Both the position numbers and the translations under genes were made by a program. From NCBI GenBank assembly GCA_002841295.1, contig PHEU01000012.1:1-53611 (forward strand): a stretch of DNA of 53,611 bases, in the 5' to 3' direction. The DNA is from Actinobacteria bacterium HGW-Actinobacteria-6 (GTDB lineage: Bacteria > Actinomycetota > Coriobacteriia > Anaerosomatales > Anaerosomataceae). Below are positions 1-7,904 of this stretch, one piece after another (position 1 is the first letter of the stretch; every line of letters begins with the position of its first letter). The notes below the pieces were generated by a model. The model was not told the origin of the DNA and did no database searches. It saw only the letters and a list, made by a program, of their open reading frames with translations.

Positions 1-123
1 AGCGGAAACCACCACCGGTCCCGTGCTCGAGAAGAGGTCGCGAAAGCGACGAAGTCGGGTGGTACCGCGAAGGCCATGAATACGCCTCTCGCCCTGACAT
101 TACTGTCCGGGCGGGGGCGTTTT
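1..123 (+). promoter_or_regulatory. T-box riboswitch, 3' part (antiterminator and terminator)
   Basis: The T-box antiterminator signature GGGTGGTACCGCG lies at 57-69 and is followed by an intrinsic terminator, the normal order in T-box leaders. The UGGN bulge reads UGGU, which would pair with an uncharged tRNA ending ACCA, so with discriminator base A. tRNA-Met fits, but so do many others. The specifier loop lies before the window start, so the sensed amino acid cannot be read here. Methionine is inferred from the downstream homocysteine and methionine genes. Only the 3' part of the leader is present. Confidence 0.85.
82..123 (+). terminator. T-box intrinsic terminator
   Basis: A GC-rich inverted repeat (arm ACGCCTCTCGCCC at 82-94, arm GGGCGGGGGCGT at 109-120, with G-U pairs) is followed by four T residues at 120-123. 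It lies 13 bases after the T-box motif and ends 22 bases before the first start codon, so it is the leader's OFF-state hairpin. Confidence 0.8.
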
Positions 124-145
124 GTTATTGCTGGAGGTGGTTGGT

Positions 146-1318
146 GTGGCGAAGACGCTGGAAGAGATCAATGCACGCATCGCATCGGGCGAAGCGGTCG
201 TTATGACCGCCGAGGAATTCGGTGTGCTTGCCGGAGACGAGGGTGTCCCGGCAGCAGCGAAGAAGGTCGACGTCGTGACCACGGGTACGTTCGGTCCGAT
301 GTGCTCCTCGGGAGTCGTGCTCAACTTCGGGCACTCCGATCCGCCGATCCGGATGGGAGAGATCACGCTCAACGACGTCGAGGCGTACGGTGGCCTTGCT
401 GCCGTCGATACGTACCTCGGCGTGACTCAGCCGAGCCGCACGAAGGGCATCGAGTACGGCGGCGCACACGTTATCGAGGATCTCATCCGTGGCAAGGCTG
501 TTCGGCTGCGCGCCCAGAGCCAGGGTACCGATTGCTATCCGCGCACCGAGATCGACACGTGGGTGACGCTCGAGGACCTCAACCAGGCGTACTTCTTCAA
601 TCCGCGCAACGCGTACCAGAACTACGCGGTGGCTGTGAACAGCTCGGATCGTGCGATCCACACGTACCTAGGCACGCTCTTGCCGCGTCTCGGCAACGCG
701 ACGTACTGCTCGGCAGGAGCTCTCTCGCCGTTGCTCAATGACCCGACGTACCGCACGATAGGCGTGGGTAGCCGGATCTTCGTCGCTGGCGCCGCCGGGT
801 ACATCGCCTGGGAGGGCACGCAGCACAACCCGAACCAAACGCGCGACGACAACGGCGTCCCGGTGGGGCCGTCAGGCACGCTTGCGGTGATCGCAGACCT
901 CAAGCACGCGAGTCCCGAGTTCTACTCGGCAGCGACCTTCACGGGCTACGGAGCCTCGGCGTTCGTTGGAATCGGTGTGCCGATACCGGTGCTCGATGAC
1001 GAGATCGCCGCAACGCTCGCGCTCACCGATGCCGACATCACCGCGACGATCTACGACTACGGCGTTGCGCGCCGCAGCCGCCCGTCGTTTGGTCGCGTGA
1101 CATACGCAGAGCTTCGCAGCGGGGAGATTGAGATCGATGGCAGGAAGATCCAGACCGGGCCGATATCGTCGATCTCAAAGGCCCGTCGCATCGCGTCCGA
1201 GCTCAAGACATGGATTGCCGAGAAGGGCTTCACGCTGACAGCGCCGCTGCAGCCGCTTCCGCAGCCGGGTTCGCAGGGTGTCAAGCCGCTTGAGATCCGC
1301 CACGAGGAGGCGATTTAG
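146..1318 (+). CDS. DUF39 homocysteine biosynthesis protein (aspartate-semialdehyde sulfurtransferase, large component)
   Basis: The 390-residue product matches the DUF39/HcyBio family. Its methanogen member MA1821 is needed, with a NIL-domain ferredoxin, to convert aspartate semialdehyde and sulfide to homocysteine without O-acyl homoserine. It contains the family-like stretches FGPMCSSGVVLNFGHSDPP and GYIAWEGTQHNP; the cysteine in the first is a candidate sulfur carrier. GTG at 146 is chosen as start because GGAGG at 133-137 sits 8 bases upstream; in-frame TTG codons further up lie inside the leader. The partner ferredoxin follows directly at 1319. Assignment rests on recognition of the family and the gene pair. 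Confidence 0.85.
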   Translation: MAKTLEEINARIASGEAVVMTAEEFGVLAGDEGVPAAAKKVDVVTTGTFGPMCSSGVVLNFGHSDPPIRMGEITLNDVEAYGGLAAVDTYLGVTQPSRTKGIEYGGAHVIEDLIRGKAVRLRAQSQGTDCYPRTEIDTWVTLEDLNQAYFFNPRNAYQNYAVAVNSSDRAIHTYLGTLLPRLGNATYCSAGALSPLLNDPTYRTIGVGSRIFVAGAAGYIAWEGTQHNPNQTRDDNGVPVGPSGTLAVIADLKHASPEFYSAATFTGYGASAFVGIGVPIPVLDDEIAATLALTDADITATIYDYGVARRSRPSFGRVTYAELRSGEIEIDGRKIQTGPISSISKARRIASELKTWIAEKGFTLTAPLQPLPQPGSQGVKPLEIRHEEAI

Positions 1319-1726
1319 ATGCCGCGCAAGCGATTCGACCTCACGTTCCCGCCGAATCAGGCGACCAAGCCGATCACCTATCACCTGGTGAAGGATTACG
1401 ATCTCACGCCGAACATCTTGCGCGCGCAGATCCAGCCTGGCCAGGAAGGCCGCATGTTGCTGGAGATCACCGGGCCGAAGGAGTCTTTCGATGCCGGTAT
1501 CGCGTTCCTCGAGCAGGAGGGAATCACCGTTCTGCCTGCGGCAACCGACATCTGTCTCGATGAGGACGAATGCGTGCTGTGCGGGTTGTGTACCGCTGTG
1601 TGCCGACCCGGCGCGCTCACGATGAGCGCTGAGACAGGCGCGCTCGTCTTCGACAAAGACAAGTGCGTGTACTGCGAGGCGTGCGTGGTAGCCTGTCCGA
1701 GACGGGCGATCACACTCTCGTTCTAG
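1319..1726 (+). CDS. NIL-domain ferredoxin, partner of the DUF39 protein
   Basis: The 135-residue protein has an N-terminal NIL domain (about residues 5-75, also found in MetN-type transporters) and two C-terminal [4Fe-4S] motifs, CVLCGLCTAVC and CVYCEACVVAC. This is the architecture of MA1822, which supplies electrons for reductive sulfur transfer to aspartate semialdehyde. The start abuts the preceding stop with no gap, and GAGGAGG just upstream serves as ribosome binding site. The two genes are almost certainly one functional unit that makes homocysteine from sulfide, suited to an anaerobic, sulfide-rich setting. Confidence 0.88.
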   Translation: MPRKRFDLTFPPNQATKPITYHLVKDYDLTPNILRAQIQPGQEGRMLLEITGPKESFDAGIAFLEQEGITVLPAATDICLDEDECVLCGLCTAVCRPGALTMSAETGALVFDKDKCVYCEACVVACPRRAITLSF

Positions 1727-1758
1727 GCGTTATGTCCGCGTTTCACGAGGAGGAAACC

Positions 1759-2097
1759 GTGCCGAAGCTGGCATTTCTGCAGACGCTCGCTATCGCGGCG
1801 TTCGTATCGTTCATGCTCGTCATCGTCGCATTTCCGGTGACCTGGAAGGCGGGATGGCGCGCGGGTCAGAATACGGTCCGGGCATCCCTTGGCGTGTTGA
1901 TCGTGGGCATCATCGGGACGCTGGTTATGGGGTACTCAAACGGTGAGATCGCGACGTTTCGTTCCACGCTCGGCATCGACGGCGCCATCCAGATGGGCGT
2001 GTTCTTCCTGATCATGTACTCGACCGGATTCCTGTTCGTTGGACGCTACATCTCAAGTCTTGCTGCTGAGATTGCCGGAGGTGACTCTGATGCCTGA
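1759..2097 (+). CDS. small integral membrane protein, unknown function
   Basis: A 112-residue protein with three predicted membrane helices, at about residues 5-25, 36-58 and 72-92, and short polar ends. I do not recognise the family. GTG at 1759 is preferred because GAGGAGG lies 5 bases upstream; ATG at 1732 is in frame but has no such site. Its last eight bases overlap metH, so it is translationally tied to the methionine operon. A role in importing a sulfur compound or methyl donor is possible but nothing in the sequence shows it. Confidence 0.7.
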   Translation: MPKLAFLQTLAIAAFVSFMLVIVAFPVTWKAGWRAGQNTVRASLGVLIVGIIGTLVMGYSNGEIATFRSTLGIDGAIQMGVFFLIMYSTGFLFVGRYISSLAAEIAGGDSDA

Positions 2098-4507
2098 TAT
2101 CGCGCGCCGCCTGGGCGTTGAAGTACTGGTTGTCGACGGTGCCATGGGCACCATGTTGCAGCGCGCTGGCATACCGCCTGAGCAATGCAACGAACAGCTC
2201 AACCTCACGGCCGCCGATGTTGTGGAACAGATTCACCGAGACTATGCGCTTGCCGGCGCCGATTGCGTCACCACCAACTCGTTTGGAGGCACGCGTCCCA
2301 AGCTTGCCGAGTACGGTCTGGCTGATGCCGTGGTCCCTTTCAACCGCGAGGCAGTTCGTATCGCTCGGCGATCAGGCGCGCAGCATGTGCTGGCTGACGT
2401 CGGTCCGACCGGGCTCGTGATGGAGCCGCTTGGAAGCGCGACCTTCGATGAGGTGTACGGCTACTTCGTCGAGCAGGTTGAGGCGCTCGCTTCCGGCGGC
2501 CCCGACGCGATTCTCATCGAGACGATGACTGACATTGCCGAGGCGCGCTGCGCCGTGCTTGCCGCGCGGGCAGCATGCGACCTGCCGGTGATCGTCACGG
2601 TCTCCTTCGGTCTTTCCGGGCGCATGGAGCTCTCGGGAACCGATCCAGCGACCGCTGCGGTCATTCTGGAGGCGGCGGGTGCCTCGGCGGTAGGCATGAA
2701 CTGCGGGCTCGGGCCCGAGCAGATGCTGCCGCTCGTGGAGGCCATGGCCGCAGCGACATCGCTGCCGATCATCGTGCAGCCGAATGCCGGGCTGCCTACG
2801 CTCGTTGACGGCAAGACGGTCTTCCCGGGCACTCCGGACGAGCTCGGTGAGTACGCTGCCCGGTTTGTGGACATCGGCGCATCTATCGTTGGCTCGTGCT
2901 GCGGATCGACACCGTCGTTCACCGGAGCGATTTCGGATTTTGCCCGGTTGCGACCGGTACGGACCGACCGCACGGGTCTCCCCGGTGTGGTTCTCGCGGG
3001 TCCTCGCGGCATTGCGCGTCTCGGTGCGGGACATCCGCTTGCAGTTATCGGTGAGCGTATCAACCCGACAGGCAAGAAGGCGCTCGCTGAGTCGCTGCGC
3101 GAGGGCTCAATGGCGCTCGTGCGTGAGTTCGCAATAGAGCAGCAGCATGCGGGTGCTGCGTTGCTCGACGTGAATGTGGGCGCTGCAGGCGTGGACGCCG
3201 TCAGCGTGTTCCCGGCGGCAGTATCCGCGCTTGTCGGCCTTACTGACTTGCCGCTTGTCCTCGACAACACCGATCCGGCAGCACTCGAGTTGGCGCTGAA
3301 GGCGTATCCCGGACGGGCGCTCGTGAACTCCGTGAACGGGGGGGAAGAGTCGCTCGCGACCATTCTGCCTCTCGCTGCACGGTACGGCGCGGCGGTTGTT
3401 GTGCTCGCACTCGACGACGACGGTATCCCGATGACGGCTGCCGGACGCCTTGCGATCGTCGATCGCATTCGCGTGCGGGCGCATGAGGCCGGTCTCTCGG
3501 ATAGCGACCTGTTGGTGGACTGTCTCGTTCTCACCGCCGCTTCCGACCCGCATGCGGCCCGCGCTACGCTCGATGCCGTGCGTGTAGTCTCGGCGGATCG
3601 CGGTCTTGCGACTGTGCTCGGCGTGAGTAACGTGAGCCATGGCTTGCCTGGCCGACCCGCGCTCAACGCCGCGTATCTCGCGATGGCGGTTGGCGCAGGG
3701 CTTGATGCCGCCATTCTCAACCCGTCCGACCTTGAAGCGATGCGTGCTGTGGCGGCAACCAACGTGCTGCTCGGCCTGGATTCGCAGGCGGAGCGCTGGA
3801 TTGCACATGCGGCCGCGTGGACCCCTGTGGATGCCGTGGCGTCCGCTCCGCAGCCTGCTGGTGTCGTGGCACAAATTGTCGAGGATACCGACGTTGCAGG
3901 GCGGCTGGCCGGTGCGATCACGCGCGGTGACGCCGACAGTGCACCCGGACTCGTTGATGCGCTCATCGGCGGCGGCATGGAGCCGGCAGCGGTCATCGCA
4001 TCGGTGCTCACGCCCGCGATTCAGCGTCTTGGCGACGGATACGGCACCGGCGAGGTCTTCTTGCCGCAGTTGATCGCGGCTGCCGAGGCGATGAAGGCTG
4101 CCGTTGCACGGGCTAAATCGCACCTGCCTGAAGGTGAGGGCGGAGCAATCGCCCGTGTCGCCTTCGGAACGGTGAAGGGTGATATTCACAGCATCGGCAA
4201 AGACATATGTATCTCCATGCTGGAAAGCCAGGGTTTTGAGGTTGACGACCTGGGCGTTGACGTTTCGGTTGAGCGATTTGCCGAGGCTGCTCTCACCGCG
4301 GATGTCGTTTGCCTCTCGGCGCTCATGACGACGACGTTGCCGGCGATGGAAGCTGCGGTCAAGGCGATTGCCGAGACGCGGAAGGTTCCCACGTTCATAG
4401 GTGGGGCAGTGGTAACGGCTGAGTATGCAGCGTCTATCGGTGCGGGGTACTCGGCGGATGCGCCGGGGTGTGTCAACGTGGTCAGACAAGCGATAGAGCA
4501 GGGTTAG
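2090..4507 (+). CDS. metH: cobalamin-dependent methionine synthase, short form without reactivation domain
   Basis: The 805-residue product has, in order: a homocysteine S-methyltransferase domain (about 5-290; DGAMGTMLQ near the start, zinc ligands in VGMNCG and GSCCGSTP), a methyl-tetrahydrofolate (pterin) domain (about 320-580; IGERINPTGKK, LDVNVGA), a cobalamin cap domain, and a B12-binding domain with the DxHxxG motif as GDIHSIGKD and a GG near the end. The AdoMet-dependent reactivation domain of the 1,200-residue E. coli enzyme is missing, as in Thermotoga-type MetH. The start follows GGAGG at 2077-2081; an upstream ATG at 2039 is deep inside the previous gene. MetV and MetF follow and should supply methyl-tetrahydrofolate. 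Confidence 0.92.
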   Translation: MPDIARRLGVEVLVVDGAMGTMLQRAGIPPEQCNEQLNLTAADVVEQIHRDYALAGADCVTTNSFGGTRPKLAEYGLADAVVPFNREAVRIARRSGAQHVLADVGPTGLVMEPLGSATFDEVYGYFVEQVEALASGGPDAILIETMTDIAEARCAVLAARAACDLPVIVTVSFGLSGRMELSGTDPATAAVILEAAGASAVGMNCGLGPEQMLPLVEAMAAATSLPIIVQPNAGLPTLVDGKTVFPGTPDELGEYAARFVDIGASIVGSCCGSTPSFTGAISDFARLRPVRTDRTGLPGVVLAGPRGIARLGAGHPLAVIGERINPTGKKALAESLREGSMALVREFAIEQQHAGAALLDVNVGAAGVDAVSVFPAAVSALVGLTDLPLVLDNTDPAALELALKAYPGRALVNSVNGGEESLATILPLAARYGAAVVVLALDDDGIPMTAAGRLAIVDRIRVRAHEAGLSDSDLLVDCLVLTAASDPHAARATLDAVRVVSADRGLATVLGVSNVSHGLPGRPALNAAYLAMAVGAGLDAAILNPSDLEAMRAVAATNVLLGLDSQAERWIAHAAAWTPVDAVASAPQPAGVVAQIVEDTDVAGRLAGAITRGDADSAPGLVDALIGGGMEPAAVIASVLTPAIQRLGDGYGTGEVFLPQLIAAAEAMKAAVARAKSHLPEGEGGAIARVAFGTVKGDIHSIGKDICISMLESQGFEVDDLGVDVSVERFAEAALTADVVCLSALMTTTLPAMEAAVKAIAETRKVPTFIGGAVVTAEYAASIGAGYSADAPGCVNVVRQAIEQG

Positions 4508-4529
4508 CGCCCGTTCGGAGGAACGTACG

Positions 4530-5198
4530 ATGATCATCACCAGACCGCGCGACTGGGCGCGTATCAAACAGAACCTCGTTGATGTTGACGCCAAGAGCGT
4601 GTTCATCATGGGGTGTGGCCAGTGCGCCACTGTCGCCGGCACCGGAGGCGAGAAGGAAGTCCTCCAGGCCAAGACAAAGCTTGAGCAGGATGGCTTCGCC
4701 GTTACCGGTTGGGCCGTAGGAGAAGTGACGTGTCATTCAGGCGGCACATCGCTTGAGACTCGCAAGCATTCTGGCGACTTGGACGCGGCCGATGCTGTGG
4801 TCGTGCTCTCGTGTGGTGCAGGGGTTCAGACTGTCGCCGATTCGGTACGCCAGCCGGTCTTTCCGGGTCTGGAGTCGGTGTTCCTCGGCAATGTGGTGCG
4901 CCACGGAGTGTTCGAGGAGCGCTGTCAGATGTGTGGCGACTGCGTGCTCGACAAGACTGCGGGGATCTGCCCGGTCACCACTTGCCCCAAGGGCCTGCTG
5001 AACGGCCCGTGCGGTGGCATGTGGGACGGCAAGTGCGAGGTGCTTCGCGACCGCGACTGCACGCACGTCCGCATCCAGCGCCGCCTCATCGAACAAGGCC
5101 GGGGTGGAGCGAAGCTGCTTCCTCCCAAGGACTACTCCAAGAAGCTCAAGCCCGGCTCGGTCAACATCCGCAAGTCCAGGAAAGGCGGTGCCGAGTGA
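4530..5198 (+). CDS. metV: MetV, cysteine-rich partner of methylenetetrahydrofolate reductase
   Basis: A 222-residue protein of the methylenetetrahydrofolate reductase C-terminal-domain family. An N-terminal half carries GCGQCATVAGTGGEKE and VTCHS; a cysteine-rich block follows (CQMCGDCVLDKTAGICPVTTCPKGLLNGPCGG), probably binding zinc and an iron-sulfur cluster. In acetogens MetV forms a complex with MetF and is thought to pass electrons to it from donors other than NAD(P)H. GGAGGA lies 8 bases before the ATG. metF overlaps its stop by 4 bases (GTGA), supporting a two-subunit enzyme. Confidence 0.88.
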   Translation: MIITRPRDWARIKQNLVDVDAKSVFIMGCGQCATVAGTGGEKEVLQAKTKLEQDGFAVTGWAVGEVTCHSGGTSLETRKHSGDLDAADAVVVLSCGAGVQTVADSVRQPVFPGLESVFLGNVVRHGVFEERCQMCGDCVLDKTAGICPVTTCPKGLLNGPCGGMWDGKCEVLRDRDCTHVRIQRRLIEQGRGGAKLLPPKDYSKKLKPGSVNIRKSRKGGAE

Positions 5199-6067
5199 GC
5201 CGCCTGCGTGATGCACTCGAGCGTGGTGAGTTCGTCGTCACCGGGGAGATCGCACCACCGCTTGGAACCGATCTCTCCGCGATGCGTCGCTCGATCGAGA
5301 CGATCGGGCCGTACTGTCACGCAATCAATATCACCGACAATCAGGGTGCCTCACTCCATCTCTCAAGCCTCGCTGCATCTCGGGTGGCGCTTGATATGGG
5401 CTTCGAGCCGATCTTCCAGCAGACCTGCCGGGATAGAAATCGTCTTGCGCTTCAGTCTGACTTGCTCGCGGCTTGGACGCTCGGCCTTGAGAACGTGCTC
5501 ATCGTGACAGGGGACGACCCGCGATCCGGGGATCACCCTGAGGCCAAGGGCGTCTTTGATCTTGACTCGACACAGCTGCTGGAAGTCGCCTCGGCTATGA
5601 ACGCCGGCAGTGACATGATCGGCAGGCCGCTCAAGGGCGGCACTGACTTTTATCTCGGCGCTGCGATGTTCCCCGAGGCGGAGCCGTGGGATATCCAGAT
5701 GATCCGAGCCACTCGCAAAGTGGAAGCGGGTGCGAGCTTCTTCCAGACGCAGGCGATCTTCGACATCACGAAGCTTGAGCGTGCGGTCGAGGTCATGCGA
5801 CCGCTTGGCGTGAAGGTCATCGCCGGCGTACTCGTGCTGCGCAGCGGACGCGCTGTCGACTTCATCAACGAGCGACTTGCAGGTCTCATGGTGCCCGAGG
5901 AGATCGGGGCGCGCATCAAGGGTGCCGACAACGCTGCCAGTGAGGCAGTCGCGCTGGCGACGGAGCAGGTGCGCGCTGCCCGTGAAGTTGCCGATGGCGT
6001 GCACATCATGACGCTCGGACTGGACGATGCGGTTCCCGAGATTCTTAGGGGCGCTGGTATAAGCTAG
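5195..6067 (+). CDS. metF: methylenetetrahydrofolate reductase
   Basis: A 290-residue TIM-barrel flavoprotein of the MetF family that reduces 5,10-methylene- to 5-methyl-tetrahydrofolate for MetH. Family features include an early GEIAPP segment, DNQGASLH, VLIVTGDDPRSGDHP and the flavin/folate-contacting FFQTQAIFD. GTG at 5195 overlaps the metV stop by 4 bases; a longer reading of this frame would run back through metV and is not credible. It closes the T-box-led operon, and a hairpin begins at its stop codon. Confidence 0.9.
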   Translation: MSRLRDALERGEFVVTGEIAPPLGTDLSAMRRSIETIGPYCHAINITDNQGASLHLSSLAASRVALDMGFEPIFQQTCRDRNRLALQSDLLAAWTLGLENVLIVTGDDPRSGDHPEAKGVFDLDSTQLLEVASAMNAGSDMIGRPLKGGTDFYLGAAMFPEAEPWDIQMIRATRKVEAGASFFQTQAIFDITKLERAVEVMRPLGVKVIAGVLVLRSGRAVDFINERLAGLMVPEEIGARIKGADNAASEAVALATEQVRAAREVADGVHIMTLGLDDAVPEILRGAGIS

Positions 6068-6088
6068 CCGCGTGAATGCGGCTAGCTT
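6061..6088 (+). terminator. perfect hairpin at the end of metF
   Basis: AAGCTAGCCGC at 6061-6071 is exactly complementary to GCGGCTAGCTT at 6078-6088 with a 6-base loop. It begins inside the last codons of metF. No T-run follows, so it may be a Rho-assisted terminator or a 3'-end stabiliser rather than a classical intrinsic terminator. Confidence 0.55.
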
Positions 6089-6102
6089 CATCTGGATTCA
6101 TT

Positions 6103-6118
6103 CGGATACATATATCCG
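6103..6118. promoter_or_regulatory. inverted repeat in the metF-torD-like intergenic region
   Basis: CGGATA-CATA-TATCCG is a perfect 6+6 dyad in the 146 bases between metF and the next gene. A direct repeat of GTGCGCGC follows near 6140-6160, and TAGCAT near 6172 is a possible -10 element. An operator or small hairpin is possible; no regulator can be assigned. Confidence 0.35.
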
Positions 6119-6213
6119 CGACTTGCCATGGGGGTTGTGCGCGCGTCTCGAGGTGCGCGCTTGCCGAGGCGTAGCATAGAGTTACGGTTCAGGTGTGTCG
6201 CCGGGGGATTTCT

Positions 6214-6882
6214 GTGCGCTATCTCACGCAGTCAAGCAAAGGTACGGATACTGACTCCGCATGGCTGACGGGCTCGCTCGGCATTCTCGATGAGCGCGCC
6301 TCGCGCTACGCGGCCATCTCGGCGCTCGTACGATACCCCGACGCAACTCCTGTCAATGCGATCATCGTCGCTGCCAGGATGTGCGATTCGGATTCGCTCG
6401 ACGTGGGCAATCGAGCACTCGCCTGGGCGCAGAACGTGTCGGATCCTGTCAGCCTCGCTGTTGAGCATATGCGTCTGTTTGGGGGTTTCGGAGTCCCCGG
6501 TGTGACGGGTTCTCTCATCAGTGTGCTGGGCGACGGGAGTTGGCAGCCCCGCTCCTTCGGGCGGATGTCTCAGCTGTACCGTTGTTTTGGCTACTGGACC
6601 GAGGACATCGATTCATTGACGCTCTGTCCGGGGCATGCGACGAACGCGCTCGGCTTCATGTCGCACTGTCTGCTGATGGGCGACCTGGGAATCAGTGACG
6701 CTACCGGCGCGGCGGCGGAGTTCTTCGAGCGATACCTGAGAGACTGGATGCCGCGGTTTGGAGACGCCGTCTTGCAGGAGGCGGCACACCCGGTGACGGC
6801 GCTGACCGGAATGGCGATTTCGGCCTTCGCGCACGCTGAAACCGTGGAGATGTCTCACGAATCCGCACTCTCGGCCTCTTGA
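6214..6882 (+). CDS. TorD/NarJ-family molecular chaperone-like protein
   Basis: The product of about 222 residues is predicted all-helical. Its C-terminal segment FFERYLRDWMPRFGDAVLQEA followed by HPVTALTGMAISAF matches the conserved helix of TorD/DmsD/NarJ chaperones (an HLxxW-like motif, then hPfY-like). Such proteins bind twin-arginine signals of molybdoenzymes and guide cofactor loading in the cytoplasm. GTG at 6214 is chosen because a G-rich stretch lies 6 bases upstream; another GTG at 6193 is in frame. No molybdoenzyme is nearby. It begins a block that ends with a second TorD-like gene at 11049. Confidence 0.65.
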   Translation: MRYLTQSSKGTDTDSAWLTGSLGILDERASRYAAISALVRYPDATPVNAIIVAARMCDSDSLDVGNRALAWAQNVSDPVSLAVEHMRLFGGFGVPGVTGSLISVLGDGSWQPRSFGRMSQLYRCFGYWTEDIDSLTLCPGHATNALGFMSHCLLMGDLGISDATGAAAEFFERYLRDWMPRFGDAVLQEAAHPVTALTGMAISAFAHAETVEMSHESALSAS

Positions 6883-6932
6883 CCTTTGCGCATCGCACGA
6901 TGAGCCCGGTCGGGTTACCCTGGAAACAGCGG

Positions 6933-7904
6933 ATGAAAGCGGTGAGGCGCATGACCGAGGAACCGCAGTTGGTTCCAGGCGAACACAAGGGCGACAGCGG
7001 ATTGGCCCGGGCGTCGAGGAAGTGGCTCTACCTGGCGGTGCTGAGCACGGTCGTGGCGGTAGTTGCTCTTGGCTACTCGTTGACCCTCATGTACCACGGA
7101 GTCCGAGTAGAGATTGCAGAACCGATCACGTCGACGACCGGCGAGCCGCTCACGCTTGTCATCGGCAGGACGCCGGGCGGGCAGGCGGAGTGGTCCAACT
7201 ACATGGTTCTCATGAGTTACATCCAAGAGCGCATCGATCGACCGATCAAGATCCGCTATATCTCAGACCGCGAGGCTGCATCTGGCGTGTTCGACAACGG
7301 TGAGGCCGACGGTGGCTTTCTGTGCACGCGTTCGTACCTGCTCCTGGAGGAGAAGGGCGTCGTGAAGCCGCTCGCGGCTCCGATCACAAGCGGCGCGAGC
7401 ACGGAAACCGCGATGATATTCGTCCGAAGCGACAGCCCGTTTCAGACCTTCGCCGACCTGGAGGGTCGTTCCGTCGCCATTTCGTCGAGGACGTCCGTGA
7501 GTGGCGCAGCATATCTGTACTGGCTGGCCGATCAGAAGCAGCTCAACGTCGAGGAGTACTTCGGCATCGTGGATGTGTCACCAACGCAGGAAGATGGGTT
7601 GCGCAAGCTCGCGAACGGCTCCGTCGACGCTGCTGTGGGCTGCTCGACAGAAGCGCGAGCATTTCCGGCGTATACGTTCCGGGCGGTTGAGACCTCACCC
7701 GAATACGCGATGCCGCCTTTTGTGATCTCCTCGTCGATGAATCCATTGACGGCCAACGCCATTCTGGAAGCATTGCTGAGTTTCGACGCCCGGGCGAACC
7801 TCCCTTCGGACAGCGTGCTCAACGGTTTCACCCCTGTCACGTCTCGTGACTACTTCTTTTCGCATGAGCTCCTCAAGTTCGTGCCGAAGGGTGAAGCCGA
7901 ATGA
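6933..7904 (+). CDS. membrane-anchored PhnD-like periplasmic binding protein (putative sensor)
   Basis: About 323 residues: a short cytoplasmic tail, one membrane helix (around residues 28-52), then a type-2 periplasmic binding fold of the PhnD/TtrS-sensor type. It contains LVIGRTPGGQAEW, FQTFADLEGRSVAISSRTSVSGAA and a C-terminal DYFFSHELLKF. PhnD-like domains also form the sensor part of TtrS, which detects tetrathionate, so a role in ligand sensing for the adjacent kinase is likely. The kinase ATG overlaps its stop by 4 bases. The start is uncertain: in-frame ATGs occur at 6900, 6933 and 6951, none with a strong ribosome binding site. Confidence 0.72.
   Translation: MKAVRRMTEEPQLVPGEHKGDSGLARASRKWLYLAVLSTVVAVVALGYSLTLMYHGVRVEIAEPITSTTGEPLTLVIGRTPGGQAEWSNYMVLMSYIQERIDRPIKIRYISDREAASGVFDNGEADGGFLCTRSYLLLEEKGVVKPLAAPITSGASTETAMIFVRSDSPFQTFADLEGRSVAISSRTSVSGAAYLYWLADQKQLNVEEYFGIVDVSPTQEDGLRKLANGSVDAAVGCSTEARAFPAYTFRAVETSPEYAMPPFVISSSMNPLTANAILEALLSFDARANLPSDSVLNGFTPVTSRDYFFSHELLKFVPKGEAE

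Noticed and set aside
2461-4672. Long minus-strand open frames over metH and metV (516 and 521 codons)
   Set aside because: They are antisense to recognised genes, Ser/Thr/Arg rich with no domain, and arise from the GC bias of codon third positions.
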